Assembly (NCBI GenBank): GCA_001804805.1
Contig: MHBH01000040.1
Coordinates: 62,001 to 126,000 of the forward strand
Length of the DNA stretch: 64,000 bases
Reading direction: 5' to 3'
Source of the DNA: Lentisphaerae bacterium GWF2_49_21
GTDB lineage: Bacteria > Verrucomicrobiota > Lentisphaeria > Victivallales > GWF2-50-93
Made by a program: the position numbers and the translations under genes. Shown in pieces: positions 1-8,983 of this stretch. How positions within the stretch are numbered: the stretch's first letter is position 1; each line of letters starts with the position of its first letter. The notes below the pieces were generated by a model that ran no database searches, had not been told where the DNA came from, and was given only the letters and a program-made list of their open reading frames with translations.

Positions 1-1
1 A

Positions 2-670
2 GCGCTTGCACTTGCGGCGGGCATACTGCTGATAAACATGAGATACATTGCATATCTCTATGGATATTTTAACATGAAACCGCCTTCCCCGCTGGAATAT
101 ATCAATTACCTGCCGACATTTCTCGTAACCGTCCTAACTGTTTCATTCCTGCTGTTTATCTTTTATAATTATAAGCGGGGCGCCCTTCTGGATTCATTGA
201 AGCTTGCCCTGGCGACTGGCGCACTCGTAGTTGTGATAATGCTGCAGGCCTTCTGCTTCATTCTTCCTGTTGCCAGGCAATATGACATGAAGCGTCCTGT
301 TGGAACGGCAATAAACAAATGCGTTCCACCCGGGGAGCCCTTGTATCTTTTCGATTTCGGGGTCATGAACTATGAACCGTTCATATTTTACATAAGGCAG
401 CCTGTCAGATATGTTTTCGGAGATGACAACCTGACGGCCGATGTGAAGCATGTCCTTTTCGAAATGGAATCATACGGCAGGCGGAAAACCGACTACATGA
501 TAGCTGCAAGGGGGCCGGTGCCCATATTGGAATTCAGATTCAAGAAGAAAGGCTATTTGATAATTAAATTCGAAAAGCCTCCTCCGTCATTCCCGAAACC
601 GGAAAAGCCCGGACGGCCTGCGCCGTTGACTGGCAATACAAATGCGCCCACAGATTCCGGATCGAGATGA
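2..670 (+). CDS. C-terminal part of a membrane glycosyltransferase-like protein (partial)
   Basis: The reading frame is open to the left edge, so the start lies outside the window. The visible 222 residues begin with a hydrophobic stretch (ALALAAGILLI), followed by two more probable membrane segments around TFLVTVLTVSFLLFIF and LATGALVVVIMLQAFCFIL. After these comes a soluble C-terminal domain containing PLYLFDFGVMNYEPFIFYI and a Pro-rich tail. This layout, with a last membrane helix and then a small extracytoplasmic domain, is typical of ArnT/PMT-type lipid-linked sugar transferases (GT39/GT83). The assignment is inferred from layout only, because the catalytic N-terminal loop is not visible. 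No operon partner can be named. Confidence 0.5.
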   Translation, partial: ALALAAGILLINMRYIAYLYGYFNMKPPSPLEYINYLPTFLVTVLTVSFLLFIFYNYKRGALLDSLKLALATGALVVVIMLQAFCFILPVARQYDMKRPVGTAINKCVPPGEPLYLFDFGVMNYEPFIFYIRQPVRYVFGDDNLTADVKHVLFEMESYGRRKTDYMIAARGPVPILEFRFKKKGYLIIKFEKPPPSFPKPEKPGRPAPLTGNTNAPTDSGSR

Positions 671-896
671 TCGGGATTGTCTGCCCGGCCGGAAACCGCA
701 TGAGATTCGACTGCAAAAAACATTGCACTGCATTCTCCTGTAAAGTTTGCCTGTATGTTTTGCTTTTGGAGGAAATGAGTGTAAGTTATTCATTTAATTT
801 TTTACAAGCTTTGCTGTTGAAGATTTCAGGGATCAGGCGCCGATCTCGAACGTCGGAACCATGCGACCTGGAATGTCATAAGAAAGAGGATGAGGA

Positions 897-3800
897 ATGC
901 CCGGATACTGTAATACCTGCAAGAAACAAGTTGAATTTACCGTCGATTCCGCGACAGGCAAGCAAGCCTGCCAAACCTGCGGCACTGTACTCTCGGTTCC
1001 TTCTGTCAGCCAGCTTAATCCCGGCACAGTGATAAATGGATTCCTTGTTGAAAGCAGGCTGGGGCAGGGGGGCATGGGCGTTGTCTACAAGGCCAAACAG
1101 CTAAATCTGGAAAGATATGTCGCATTGAAAGTCCTTTCCGATGAACTCTCCCGCGATTCTGAATTCGTCGATCGTTTCTTCAAGGAGGCCCGTTCAGCGG
1201 CAAGCCTGAGCCATTCCAACATCGTACAGGTCTATGACGCAGGCAGCACTCTTGACGGGATCTATTATTTCGCGATGGAGCTTATAGAAGGCGAAACCCT
1301 GGACACAAGAATAACCCGGGAAGGCGTACTGCCTCCAAAAGATGCCATAGATATAGCGGTCAAGATTGCATCCGCCCTTGATTACGCATGGGAGAGACAG
1401 AAGCTCTGCCACGGCGACATAAAGCCTGAAAACATAATATTGAACAGCAGCGGAGGTGCGAAGCTCGCAGACCTCGGTCTTGCAAAATCCCTCCATGACG
1501 AAAAAGCCACCAAGGAAGGATTGATGGCAACGCCGTTATACGCGCCGCCCGAGGTTGTCGCCGGAGATGTCCACAGGATCGACTGCCGGTCTGACATGTA
1601 TTCCTTTGGCGCCACCTTGTACCATATGCTTTCAGGCTCTCCGCCTTTTACGGGCGATGATCCTGATGCTGTCATGAAACGGCATTTAAATGAGAAACCG
1701 GTGCCGCTTGCGCACCACAACAAGGATTTGAATCCCCTCCTTTCGAACATTGTAGATCACATGCTCGCTAAAAATCCTGAAAACAGGCCTTCTTCCTGGA
1801 AGGAAGTCTGCAAGTCACTTGAGAAGATACATGATGTCGAGAGGAAGGTCTTCCATAAGGTTGCGCCCGGGCCCTCGGCAAGACCAGGACAGCCACAGGC
1901 GCATGAGGAGGCATCTCATGATCCGCTGATGAAGATCGTGGCTGCCCTTGTCGCAACAGTTCTTCTTCTCGCCGTCCTGGCAATTGCCGTATTCCTCTTC
2001 CTCGACTATAAAAAGAAGAACGGAGGCGGGACACAAAAACCGCCGGCCGCCGCAGTTGACAACGTGAACGATGAATGGCAGAGGATCAAGACGGAGATAA
2101 ACCGTTGCGACCCCGAACTCGGAATAGAGCTGATTCAGAATTTCGTCAGGAAATATCCGACAAAGGTTCCTGCTGATGCCGACAAGCTCCTGCAGGGGCT
2201 CAAACAGAAGCTTGTCTCCTTGCAGGAGGAGAAGAAGGCGCACGAGAAGAAATTCCTCGACCTGCAGAAGGAGGTCACGGACCTCCTTGGGATACTGTCC
2301 TCAACCGACTTTTCAAAGGAGCAGAAGCCGAAGCTTGAGGAAATCAGCAGGAGGATTGAGGCCGCGCTGGATTTCATTACGAAAAACAAGGAGTTCCAGC
2401 TCTCCAAGGAAAGCAAGGACACGCTCAACCAGGGATTCCTCAAGATATCCGACATCCTCATAAAGCAGAAGCTTGAGGATGAAAAGAAGATCAGGGAGGA
2501 GGAGGCCAGGAAGGAGAAGGAGAGGATTGAACAGGAGAAGAGGAAACTCGCTGAAGAGGAGAAGCTGAGGCAGGACAGGCTTTCAATGAACCATCTCGTC
2601 GATGGATATTACCTTGCGATCAGCAACTTCGAGGCGTACTACCTGAAGAAGAAGGACGCTGCTTATCTCAAGGAGCTGCTGGACGCCTGGCTTGAAGAGA
2701 ACAAAAAAGGCGTAATCCCTGAAAACCTCCTTTCCAAATGCGAATTCATCAAGGCCACTGTCGTCCCCAGCGAACCGGGGCTTTACAGCATCTTCGAAAA
2801 GAACGAGGGCGCCCTGCGCGGAAAACCGCTCCCCGGCAACATAAAGGACACTTCCGGATACGATGTCGACCGTGTGGCAGAAAGATCGTTCAAGCTCATG
2901 ACAAGCATGGGGAAGGGGAAGTTCGGCAAGAACATCTCATGGGATCAGTTGAACAACGATATCATACTCCAGATCCTGAACCAGCGGATACTGAATCCTG
3001 ACTCCGGAGTAAAACTGGGCAAGCAGGAGCAATCAATAATATTGACCTTCCATCTCCTGAACGGAATGCACGCCCAGTTTTCCGAAATGTTGAAGAATTC
3101 AGGGACCGTTTACACAGCCCAGGAAAAGAAAAAATGGGAATCCGTTTCAGAGGATTTCCAGAAAGCTCCTGACGAACGCAAGGCCATTGATCTCTGGAGG
3201 GAGTTCACAAGCCTGATGAAGGAGGGGAAGGTACAGGAGGCCTCCCAGTACCTGATAGACATCAACAACAGCTGCAAGAACACTGAATTCTACAAGAGGT
3301 ACTCGGAGGAAATAGCAAGGCAGCTTTCCAATCTCCAGTCATACCTCCCGGATCTCCAGGCAATTGCATTCCTGGAAAATGCAGGCAGGGACATCAAGGC
3401 CAATAATTTCACAGGCGCCCTTTCCAAGGTCATGACCGCCTATGCCAGGTGCGGCGGCATGAAGAACCTCCGCCAGTCGATAAAGGACCAGATCCAGGGC
3501 ATGCAGACGCAGTGCCTCAATTCACTTTCCACATCAACGAACATCAAGAATATTTCCGATAACAGGATACCTTTCTACTACTGGGAGGTGGAGAGTCCGG
3601 GCGATTCGTGGATCTACGAACAGGTGGTGAAGAACAGCGGCAAGGTAAACCAGGACAAGCTCCTGGCGTCGATGGAAATAGGCAGCTGTCTTGATATTGG
3701 CAACTGGTCGCAGGCGCATCAGATATCGAATTCGGGCAGGAACCTGGGGATCGACAAGCTGATCGCCCCGCGGGGCAATCTCGCCTTCTGGTCGCCTTCA

Positions 3801-4835
3801 TTCATTTTCGCACAGGGACTCGTCTACATGAACTACAATGACTGGGAATCCCAGTCTTCCGCACTTTCCGGACTTCAGGCGATGTGCGAGCATTTCAAAC
3901 AGAATCCAATGGGGCCGATGGATACGCTGACATCCAACCTCGCAATTGAATATGCGCTTATGCTGCATATGCCTGTAAAGGCTTCAGACATTGCTGCAGG
4001 CTACCAGTACAACATGCAGAGGCCTGATCGCGAAGTGAGGATCGCCCTTCTTCAAATACTTCTGAACCTGCAGCTCAAACAGGACGAGTTTCCGAAGTCG
4101 GTCAAGAAATATTCCGAGCAGTTCAAGCAGTATCAGGAGGCCGTGAACGACTTCAACTGGTGCCGCATGGCAATGTGGATGCTCGATGAATCAAGGACCT
4201 TGGACCCCAAACGCATCCAGTTCCTCAAGGATTCGAAATGCATCGCGCCCGACATTACAGCCAGGATACTTTCCTCGGCGGTGGCGAAAGCCCATGCTTC
4301 CGGCCCGGGATTCGGCTCGGACAGGGAGATATATCCTTTCCTTGAGGCGAGAGTCAGCGGGAACCTGGTTTCCGGCGAGCTGTGGAGGAATATAAGCATA
4401 CTGAAAATCGCCCGTTCACATTCCGCCGCGGAAATGCTAAGGCAGACAGGGGAAATCCTGAACGACGGAAGGTTCTGCTCCATTGGATTCTATCCAAAGC
4501 TTTGCATGATAAGAAGCGGACTTGAAGTTGCCACCGGCAGGACAACGCCCCAGGAGGCCTCGAAAAGGTTGAAGTTCCTTCTTGACTCCTCCGGAGTGGC
4601 ATCGGATTCGGACAAGAAGTCGGTTGAAGTCATTTTGTCCGACAAGCCGGTGGAGCTTGTTTCGAAATTCATGTCGGAAAACAGGACTGCTTCCGCCTTC
4701 TGGTGTGGAATCCTCGGAATTATGACGCACAAGAAGGATGGTCCCAAGGTGTCTGCGATCTATAAGGCAATAGAGGAAAACATCCAGTTGCTGACATGGG
4801 AGGAAAGACTTCTCCTCAAAGTAGTTTCAGACTGA
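897..4835 (+). CDS. Large membrane Ser/Thr protein kinase with N-terminal zinc ribbon
   Basis: A 1312-residue protein. Residues 5-31 form a zinc ribbon (CNTC and CQTC pairs). The kinase domain spans about 50-310: glycine loop LGQGGMGVVYKA, lysine in VALKVL, catalytic loop HGDIKPENI, and DLG (ADLGLAK) where most kinases have DFG. The loop reads HGD instead of HRD, so this is a non-RD kinase. One membrane helix follows near 345-370 (AALVATVLLLAVLAIAVFLF). A long charged coiled coil (EEARKEKERIEQEKRKLAEE) leads into a roughly 700-residue helical region I do not recognise. The start at 897 has a purine-rich ribosome site (GAGGATGAGG). A sigma-54 regulator follows 26 bases downstream, suggesting a shared signalling unit. 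The kinase call is firm; the signal and substrate are unknown. Confidence 0.9.
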   Translation: MPGYCNTCKKQVEFTVDSATGKQACQTCGTVLSVPSVSQLNPGTVINGFLVESRLGQGGMGVVYKAKQLNLERYVALKVLSDELSRDSEFVDRFFKEARSAASLSHSNIVQVYDAGSTLDGIYYFAMELIEGETLDTRITREGVLPPKDAIDIAVKIASALDYAWERQKLCHGDIKPENIILNSSGGAKLADLGLAKSLHDEKATKEGLMATPLYAPPEVVAGDVHRIDCRSDMYSFGATLYHMLSGSPPFTGDDPDAVMKRHLNEKPVPLAHHNKDLNPLLSNIVDHMLAKNPENRPSSWKEVCKSLEKIHDVERKVFHKVAPGPSARPGQPQAHEEASHDPLMKIVAALVATVLLLAVLAIAVFLFLDYKKKNGGGTQKPPAAAVDNVNDEWQRIKTEINRCDPELGIELIQNFVRKYPTKVPADADKLLQGLKQKLVSLQEEKKAHEKKFLDLQKEVTDLLGILSSTDFSKEQKPKLEEISRRIEAALDFITKNKEFQLSKESKDTLNQGFLKISDILIKQKLEDEKKIREEEARKEKERIEQEKRKLAEEEKLRQDRLSMNHLVDGYYLAISNFEAYYLKKKDAAYLKELLDAWLEENKKGVIPENLLSKCEFIKATVVPSEPGLYSIFEKNEGALRGKPLPGNIKDTSGYDVDRVAERSFKLMTSMGKGKFGKNISWDQLNNDIILQILNQRILNPDSGVKLGKQEQSIILTFHLLNGMHAQFSEMLKNSGTVYTAQEKKKWESVSEDFQKAPDERKAIDLWREFTSLMKEGKVQEASQYLIDINNSCKNTEFYKRYSEEIARQLSNLQSYLPDLQAIAFLENAGRDIKANNFTGALSKVMTAYARCGGMKNLRQSIKDQIQGMQTQCLNSLSTSTNIKNISDNRIPFYYWEVESPGDSWIYEQVVKNSGKVNQDKLLASMEIGSCLDIGNWSQAHQISNSGRNLGIDKLIAPRGNLAFWSPSFIFAQGLVYMNYNDWESQSSALSGLQAMCEHFKQNPMGPMDTLTSNLAIEYALMLHMPVKASDIAAGYQYNMQRPDREVRIALLQILLNLQLKQDEFPKSVKKYSEQFKQYQEAVNDFNWCRMAMWMLDESRTLDPKRIQFLKDSKCIAPDITARILSSAVAKAHASGPGFGSDREIYPFLEARVSGNLVSGELWRNISILKIARSHSAAEMLRQTGEILNDGRFCSIGFYPKLCMIRSGLEVATGRTTPQEASKRLKFLLDSSGVASDSDKKSVEVILSDKPVELVSKFMSENRTASAFWCGILGIMTHKKDGPKVSAIYKAIEENIQLLTWEERLLLKVVSD

Positions 4836-4861
4836 TCACTAAAATCCAGGTTGTTGCTGAC

Positions 4862-6154
4862 ATGGCTAAAATACTTATTGTCGATGATGAACTGACGATT
4901 ATCGAGGTGCTGAAAAAGCTTCTCGCCAAATCAGGCTATGCGGTTTCCACCTGTCTTGATGGGAACGAGGCACTTGACAAGCTCAAGGAGGAAGTCTTCG
5001 ACCTCATGATAACCGATGTCAGGCTCCCGGGCATCGATGGTATAACGCTTCTTCAGCACGGCCGTGAACTGCAGTCCCACATGGCCGTAATCGTCATGAC
5101 CGCCTATTCCGATGTCGAACCGGCTGTTGCGGCAATGAAAAACGGGGCTTTCGACTATGTGATAAAGCCCTTCAACTTTGAAGAGCTCATGATAACGATC
5201 CAGCGGGCCCTTTCATACGAGATGGCCCTTGCGGAAAATGAAGTCCTGAGGACGACCCTCACCGCCAACTACCATTTCAACATGATAGTCGGCGACAGCG
5301 AGCCCATGCTGAAAGTCTACAGGCTTATTGAAAAAGTCGCAAAGACAAACAGCACAGTCCTGGTACTCGGTGAAAGCGGCACTGGAAAAGAACTCGTCGC
5401 CAAGGCGCTCCATATCTCAAGCCCGCGCCATGACGGGGCATTCGTGGTGGTGAATTGTGCCGCTATGCCTGAGACGCTTCTCGAATCGGAGCTTTTCGGT
5501 TATGTGAAAGGCGCCTTTACCGGAGCCAATACAAACAAGAAAGGGCTTTTTGAGACGGGCAGCAGCGGAACGATCTTCCTCGATGAGATCAGCGCAATAC
5601 CCCTCAACATGCAGGTGAAGCTCCTGCGCGTGCTGCAGGAAAAGGAAATAAGGAGGGTAGGGGGCACGGAAAACATTCCCGTGGACATCAGGGTAGTCGC
5701 TGCTTCGAATGAAAACCTCGAGGAGAAGATAAAAAGGAATGAATTCCGCGACGACCTTTATTACAGGCTGAGCGTAATCCCGATTGAAATACCTCCGCTC
5801 AGGGACAGGATCGAGGATGTTCCGCTCCTCGTCGGCCATTTCCTCGAACAGTATGAGAAGGAGAACAAACAGGCGGTTGGCATATCCCAGGAGGCGATAA
5901 CGGCATTTCTCTCATACAGATGGCCGGGCAATGTCCGCGAACTTGAAAACATCCTCAAGAGGGTTGCTACCCTATGCGAGGACAGGATGATCCAGATGTC
6001 GGACCTGCCTGAATCCATAGCAGGCGCAGTGCGGGACCGGGACAAGCAGGAAAGGAAAAATTCCGGCAGGAATGAAAACGGCCGGAGCACTTCAAGAATA
6101 TTCAAAAAGAACATTAACAAAGCAAGAAAAGGTTTCAACGATGAAAAAAAATAG
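4862..6154 (+). CDS. Sigma-54-dependent response regulator (NtrC family) lacking a DNA-binding domain
   Basis: I choose the ATG at 4862 because the receiver domain starts there at once (MAKILIVDDE); an ATG at 4796 would add 22 unrelated residues overlapping the kinase gene. The 430-residue product has a receiver domain with the phospho-acceptor Asp52 in ITDVRLPG and a Lys in VIKPFN. An AAA+ sigma-54 interaction domain follows with Walker A GESGTGKE, the GAFTGA loop and the arginine-rich WPGNVRELEN region. After the AAA+ C-subdomain the protein ends in about 35 charged residues with no Fis-type helix-turn-helix. The other frames of that stretch give no HTH either, so a simple frameshift is unlikely. 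It may activate without binding a specific enhancer, as known for FlgR-like proteins. Its last 14 bases overlap the next gene. Confidence 0.92.
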   Translation: MAKILIVDDELTIIEVLKKLLAKSGYAVSTCLDGNEALDKLKEEVFDLMITDVRLPGIDGITLLQHGRELQSHMAVIVMTAYSDVEPAVAAMKNGAFDYVIKPFNFEELMITIQRALSYEMALAENEVLRTTLTANYHFNMIVGDSEPMLKVYRLIEKVAKTNSTVLVLGESGTGKELVAKALHISSPRHDGAFVVVNCAAMPETLLESELFGYVKGAFTGANTNKKGLFETGSSGTIFLDEISAIPLNMQVKLLRVLQEKEIRRVGGTENIPVDIRVVAASNENLEEKIKRNEFRDDLYYRLSVIPIEIPPLRDRIEDVPLLVGHFLEQYEKENKQAVGISQEAITAFLSYRWPGNVRELENILKRVATLCEDRMIQMSDLPESIAGAVRDRDKQERKNSGRNENGRSTSRIFKKNINKARKGFNDEKK

Positions 6155-6680
6155 GATTTTAAACTGGTTCGCCCCTCTCCTCCTGATCATATCGCTCTGC
6201 AGCTGTGACACGACGGACTTCGGAAGCAAGAAAAAGGAGCCGGTATATGTGCTGACACTCAATGATATTGTGAAATACCCGAGAGCCCAGAGCATTGAAA
6301 AGGAAGTGCCGACCTATGCAGGCAGGACCATATGGATAAATACGAATGCATATCTCCATTCACGCAATATCATGGACATCGAAATGATCCCTTCCGCCCA
6401 GAAAAAAGGCTTCTACGACCTCCAGGTCAAGCTGGACTATCACGGAAAACTCGCATGGCTGCAGCTCAGCGTGAGCCATGCCTATGGCGAAGTCGGCCTC
6501 CTTGTCGACGGTGTCTTCTACCGTGCAATAACACCGGACAGGATAGCAAGCGAATACGAGGATACGGTGATTATCAGAGGCCAGTTTGATCCTGTGACTG
6601 CAAAGTCCCTGAAAGACAACGCGAAGTTGAATTACAGGATATTCAACGGCGAACCCAAGGACGAACCGTTCTCCTTCTGA
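6141..6680 (+). CDS. Putative lipoprotein of unknown function
   Basis: The ATG at 6141 is preceded by a ribosome site (AAAAGG) and yields a lipoprotein signal: Lys-rich start, hydrophobic core FAPLLLIISLC and a lipobox ending in SLCSC, so the mature N-terminus is probably a lipid-modified Cys. The remaining 155 or so residues show no family I recognise. They look like a mixed alpha/beta domain (YVLTLNDIVKYPRAQSI; GRTIWINTNAYLHSRNI). The gene overlaps the regulator upstream by 14 bases, implying translational coupling in one operon. It may be a cell-envelope component controlled or sensed by the kinase pair; that role is inferred from position only. Confidence 0.7.
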   Translation: MKKNRILNWFAPLLLIISLCSCDTTDFGSKKKEPVYVLTLNDIVKYPRAQSIEKEVPTYAGRTIWINTNAYLHSRNIMDIEMIPSAQKKGFYDLQVKLDYHGKLAWLQLSVSHAYGEVGLLVDGVFYRAITPDRIASEYEDTVIIRGQFDPVTAKSLKDNAKLNYRIFNGEPKDEPFSF

Positions 6681-6693
6681 AACATTTACACAC

Positions 6694-8805
6694 ATGACAT
6701 CGCCCCAGACGCTTGAAAATCTCTTCTTTGAAGCCGCTGATTCGGACAGCCAGGAAACGCTTGATGCGCTTTTGTCCGGTTTGGCGGCGCTGCCCGGGCT
6801 CGTTTCTGGAGATGCCCCGGAACATATAAGCCTCCTGCTTGAACACTGGGGTGACTCAGTGGAGGATTCGATCCGGAAATCCCTTTTCTCCTACCGGCTT
6901 TGCGAACTCGCCCCGCCTGATTCCCAGATGCTGAGAAATACCCTGTACAAGGCGCTGAAGAAGACCATCCCGCAGGATGTGTCAAGAAATGCCGCCGCAT
7001 CCGCCCTTGGGCTGAAGGATCCGGAATCTGCGCCAGCGACCATCGCATTGAAGTTCCGCAGGCTGCAACTGCTCAAGGAGGGGCTTTGTTTCTTTTCGGA
7101 AAAGGAGAACAAGTGGGGAATCGTCACATCCATCGATCCGCTCACAGGGGCAATCCACGTCAAGGATGCGCCCGCAGGCAAGAAGGCCTATCCTGTTTCA
7201 CTGGGCAAGCTCCTCTCGGAATTCATTCCCTTTAAAGACGGGAATGAAATGTTGAAAGGACTGGCTTCTTCCGCCAAGAATGGAAAAACAGACCGCGGCG
7301 AATGGATTGCACTCCTGAACAAACATACACTTCTCCCGCTGTCCGAAGCGCAAATCGACAAGATAGCATTTTTCACCCTCCTGCCTGATGTATTGACTCT
7401 CGACCAGTTCAATACATGGTGGAAGGCGGCGGAAGCAGCTGGAGCAAATACTGCTGAAAAGGACATTTCATCGGCAAGGAACATCAAGGAACTCCACACA
7501 ATCCTTTCCGGCATGATCGCGAAATCCATGAAGATCGGCCTGCTGACGGAGTCCGAAAGGAAAAAAATTGGGGAATGCCTATCAAAGCTGAAAGAAACCC
7601 CCGGGATGCAGGAGCAGATTCTTTTTGCAGAAACCCTTTCACTTCTGATTTCCGTAGGATGCAAGCCCCAGGACATCTCCGGAATCACCGTCAATCTCAA
7701 AGGCAGGGTTTCCTTCTGGCCTGAAAAGCTTGAGAATGCATCCCGTGAAAAACTCGCCTTATGGGATGAGATACCATATGAGCACATTCCAAACCTGCTT
7801 GAAATAACAGCCGCCGTCTTTTCAAAGGAATACATCGGCTCATTGATGATGAAACTGCCTTACAGGGCCATGAATGCCTCGACCGGCCCGATGGAATACG
7901 CAAAACTTGGCAGATTGGAGAACCTCACGGCAGACCTCCTGCTGCATATGTGGAAGAACAGGAACTCTGTCCCCGGGAACATTCTGTCAAAATTGACATT
8001 CAGGAACATCTTCCATGCATTGTCGGACAACGAGGAGATGTCATGGCCATCATCGATAAAGGAGCTTAAGAAGATTCTTATCGAAAACCAGGAGCTGCAG
8101 AAATATCTCCTCGAACTACATTCGGAGAATGAGGAAGGGATATTTGAGGCGATAAGGATCAATAAAGCGTTGTCGCAATATGAAATACAGAGCCTTCTGG
8201 CGAAAATGTCGAGGCTTTCCCCTGACTTCAAGAAATTCCTTGAGAAGAATCAGGGCAGGGGGGCTGTAAACATACAGAAAACAGACAAGTCGGCTGATAC
8301 CCCTATTCCCGTGACATCAATGAAGTCCTATAATCAAAGGATAAAGGAATTCGAGGACATAATCAACAAGCATCTCCCGGAGAATACAGCTGCTATCTCA
8401 CATGCCAGGGGATTTGGTGATTTAAGGGAGAACGCAGAATATTCAGCTGCAAAGGAAAGACAGCGTTTCCTTAACCGTAGGAAGGCGGAGCTTGAACAGG
8501 ATCTGGCGAATGTAATACCTTTCAACTTTGAAAAGATTGAATCATCGGAGTTTGCAAGGATTGGTACAACGGTCGTCCTTGACATAAACGGAACCATGGA
8601 AACTTACCATATAGTAGGGCTATGGGACTCTGATCCTGAAAGAAACATGCTTTCCAGCGATTCTAGATTCTCAAAGGCGGTCGTCTCCAAAAGGACAGGC
8701 GACCCGGTGATTCTTCCAGACGGCAATACTGCAAAAGTTATTTCCATCAAATCATTGCCGGAGGATATTATCGGCGAGCTTAATAATGAGCATATGCATA
8801 ATTGA
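6694..8805 (+). CDS. greA: Transcript cleavage factor GreA with a long N-terminal extension
   Basis: A 703-residue protein whose last 160 or so residues are GreA: a coiled-coil finger around residues 545-615 and a C-terminal FKBP-like domain (GTTVVLDINGTMETYHIVG; SPLG-type ending replaced by KSLPEDIIG). The finger tip reads GDLRENAEYSAAKERQ and keeps the acidic residues that stimulate RNA polymerase to cleave backtracked RNA. Ordinary GreA is near 160 residues. The extra 540 residues are helical and have no name I can give, but this size matches the long GreA of Chlamydiae and other PVC bacteria, and it is a main clue to the host group. It starts 13 bases after the lipoprotein gene with a poor ribosome site. 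Confidence 0.88.
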   Translation: MTSPQTLENLFFEAADSDSQETLDALLSGLAALPGLVSGDAPEHISLLLEHWGDSVEDSIRKSLFSYRLCELAPPDSQMLRNTLYKALKKTIPQDVSRNAAASALGLKDPESAPATIALKFRRLQLLKEGLCFFSEKENKWGIVTSIDPLTGAIHVKDAPAGKKAYPVSLGKLLSEFIPFKDGNEMLKGLASSAKNGKTDRGEWIALLNKHTLLPLSEAQIDKIAFFTLLPDVLTLDQFNTWWKAAEAAGANTAEKDISSARNIKELHTILSGMIAKSMKIGLLTESERKKIGECLSKLKETPGMQEQILFAETLSLLISVGCKPQDISGITVNLKGRVSFWPEKLENASREKLALWDEIPYEHIPNLLEITAAVFSKEYIGSLMMKLPYRAMNASTGPMEYAKLGRLENLTADLLLHMWKNRNSVPGNILSKLTFRNIFHALSDNEEMSWPSSIKELKKILIENQELQKYLLELHSENEEGIFEAIRINKALSQYEIQSLLAKMSRLSPDFKKFLEKNQGRGAVNIQKTDKSADTPIPVTSMKSYNQRIKEFEDIINKHLPENTAAISHARGFGDLRENAEYSAAKERQRFLNRRKAELEQDLANVIPFNFEKIESSEFARIGTTVVLDINGTMETYHIVGLWDSDPERNMLSSDSRFSKAVVSKRTGDPVILPDGNTAKVISIKSLPEDIIGELNNEHMHN

Positions 8806-8898
8806 CAAGTTATTAACACCCGAAATCATTAATAGTCATAACATCTTCATTGAATTACTGATAAGCCAAGCACTGTACCCTTTGCCTGAGGCTGAACG

Positions 8899-8926
8899 AC
8901 TTAACATAATGTATATTATGCGACGT
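8899..8926 (-). other. dif: dif chromosome-dimer resolution site / prophage attL
   Basis: Read on the - strand: an 11-base XerC arm ACGTCGCATAA (8916-8926), a 6-base centre TATACA (8910-8915), and an 11-base XerD arm TTATGTTAAGT (8899-8909). The XerD arm matches the E. coli dif arm TTATGTTAAAT at 10 of 11 bases, and the inner CGCATAA of the XerC arm is also identical to E. coli. The inovirus prophage begins at the XerC arm, so this is the junction where integration regenerated a complete dif; the phage side supplied the XerC arm. The site should mark the replication terminus. Confidence 0.88.
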
Positions 8927-8930
8927 TGCG

Positions 8931-8983
8931 GAAGTGACCAGGCCGGAAAGGACCTACGGCCTTTTATCCGGCCTGGTCACTTC
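8931..8983 (-). other. Strong hairpin after the secretin gene: candidate phage packaging signal or terminator
   Basis: A perfect 16-bp inverted repeat, GAAGTGACCAGGCCGG at 8931-8946 and its complement at 8968-8983, encloses a 21-base loop that itself can pair AAAGG with CCTTT. It overlaps the secretin stop codon and lies one base from the attP XerC arm. In Ff phages the packaging signal is a hairpin directly after gene IV on the virion strand, the same position and strand as here. There is no T-run after the stem, which argues against a simple rho-independent terminator. Confidence 0.6.

Noticed and set aside
667-896. Possible gene in the gap before the kinase (ORF 667-1032)
   Set aside because: The frame runs into the kinase gene out of phase, and the protein is Ser/Arg/Cys-rich without pattern.
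4796-4861. Longer start for the sigma-54 regulator
   Set aside because: It would overlap the kinase end and add residues that are not part of the receiver fold.
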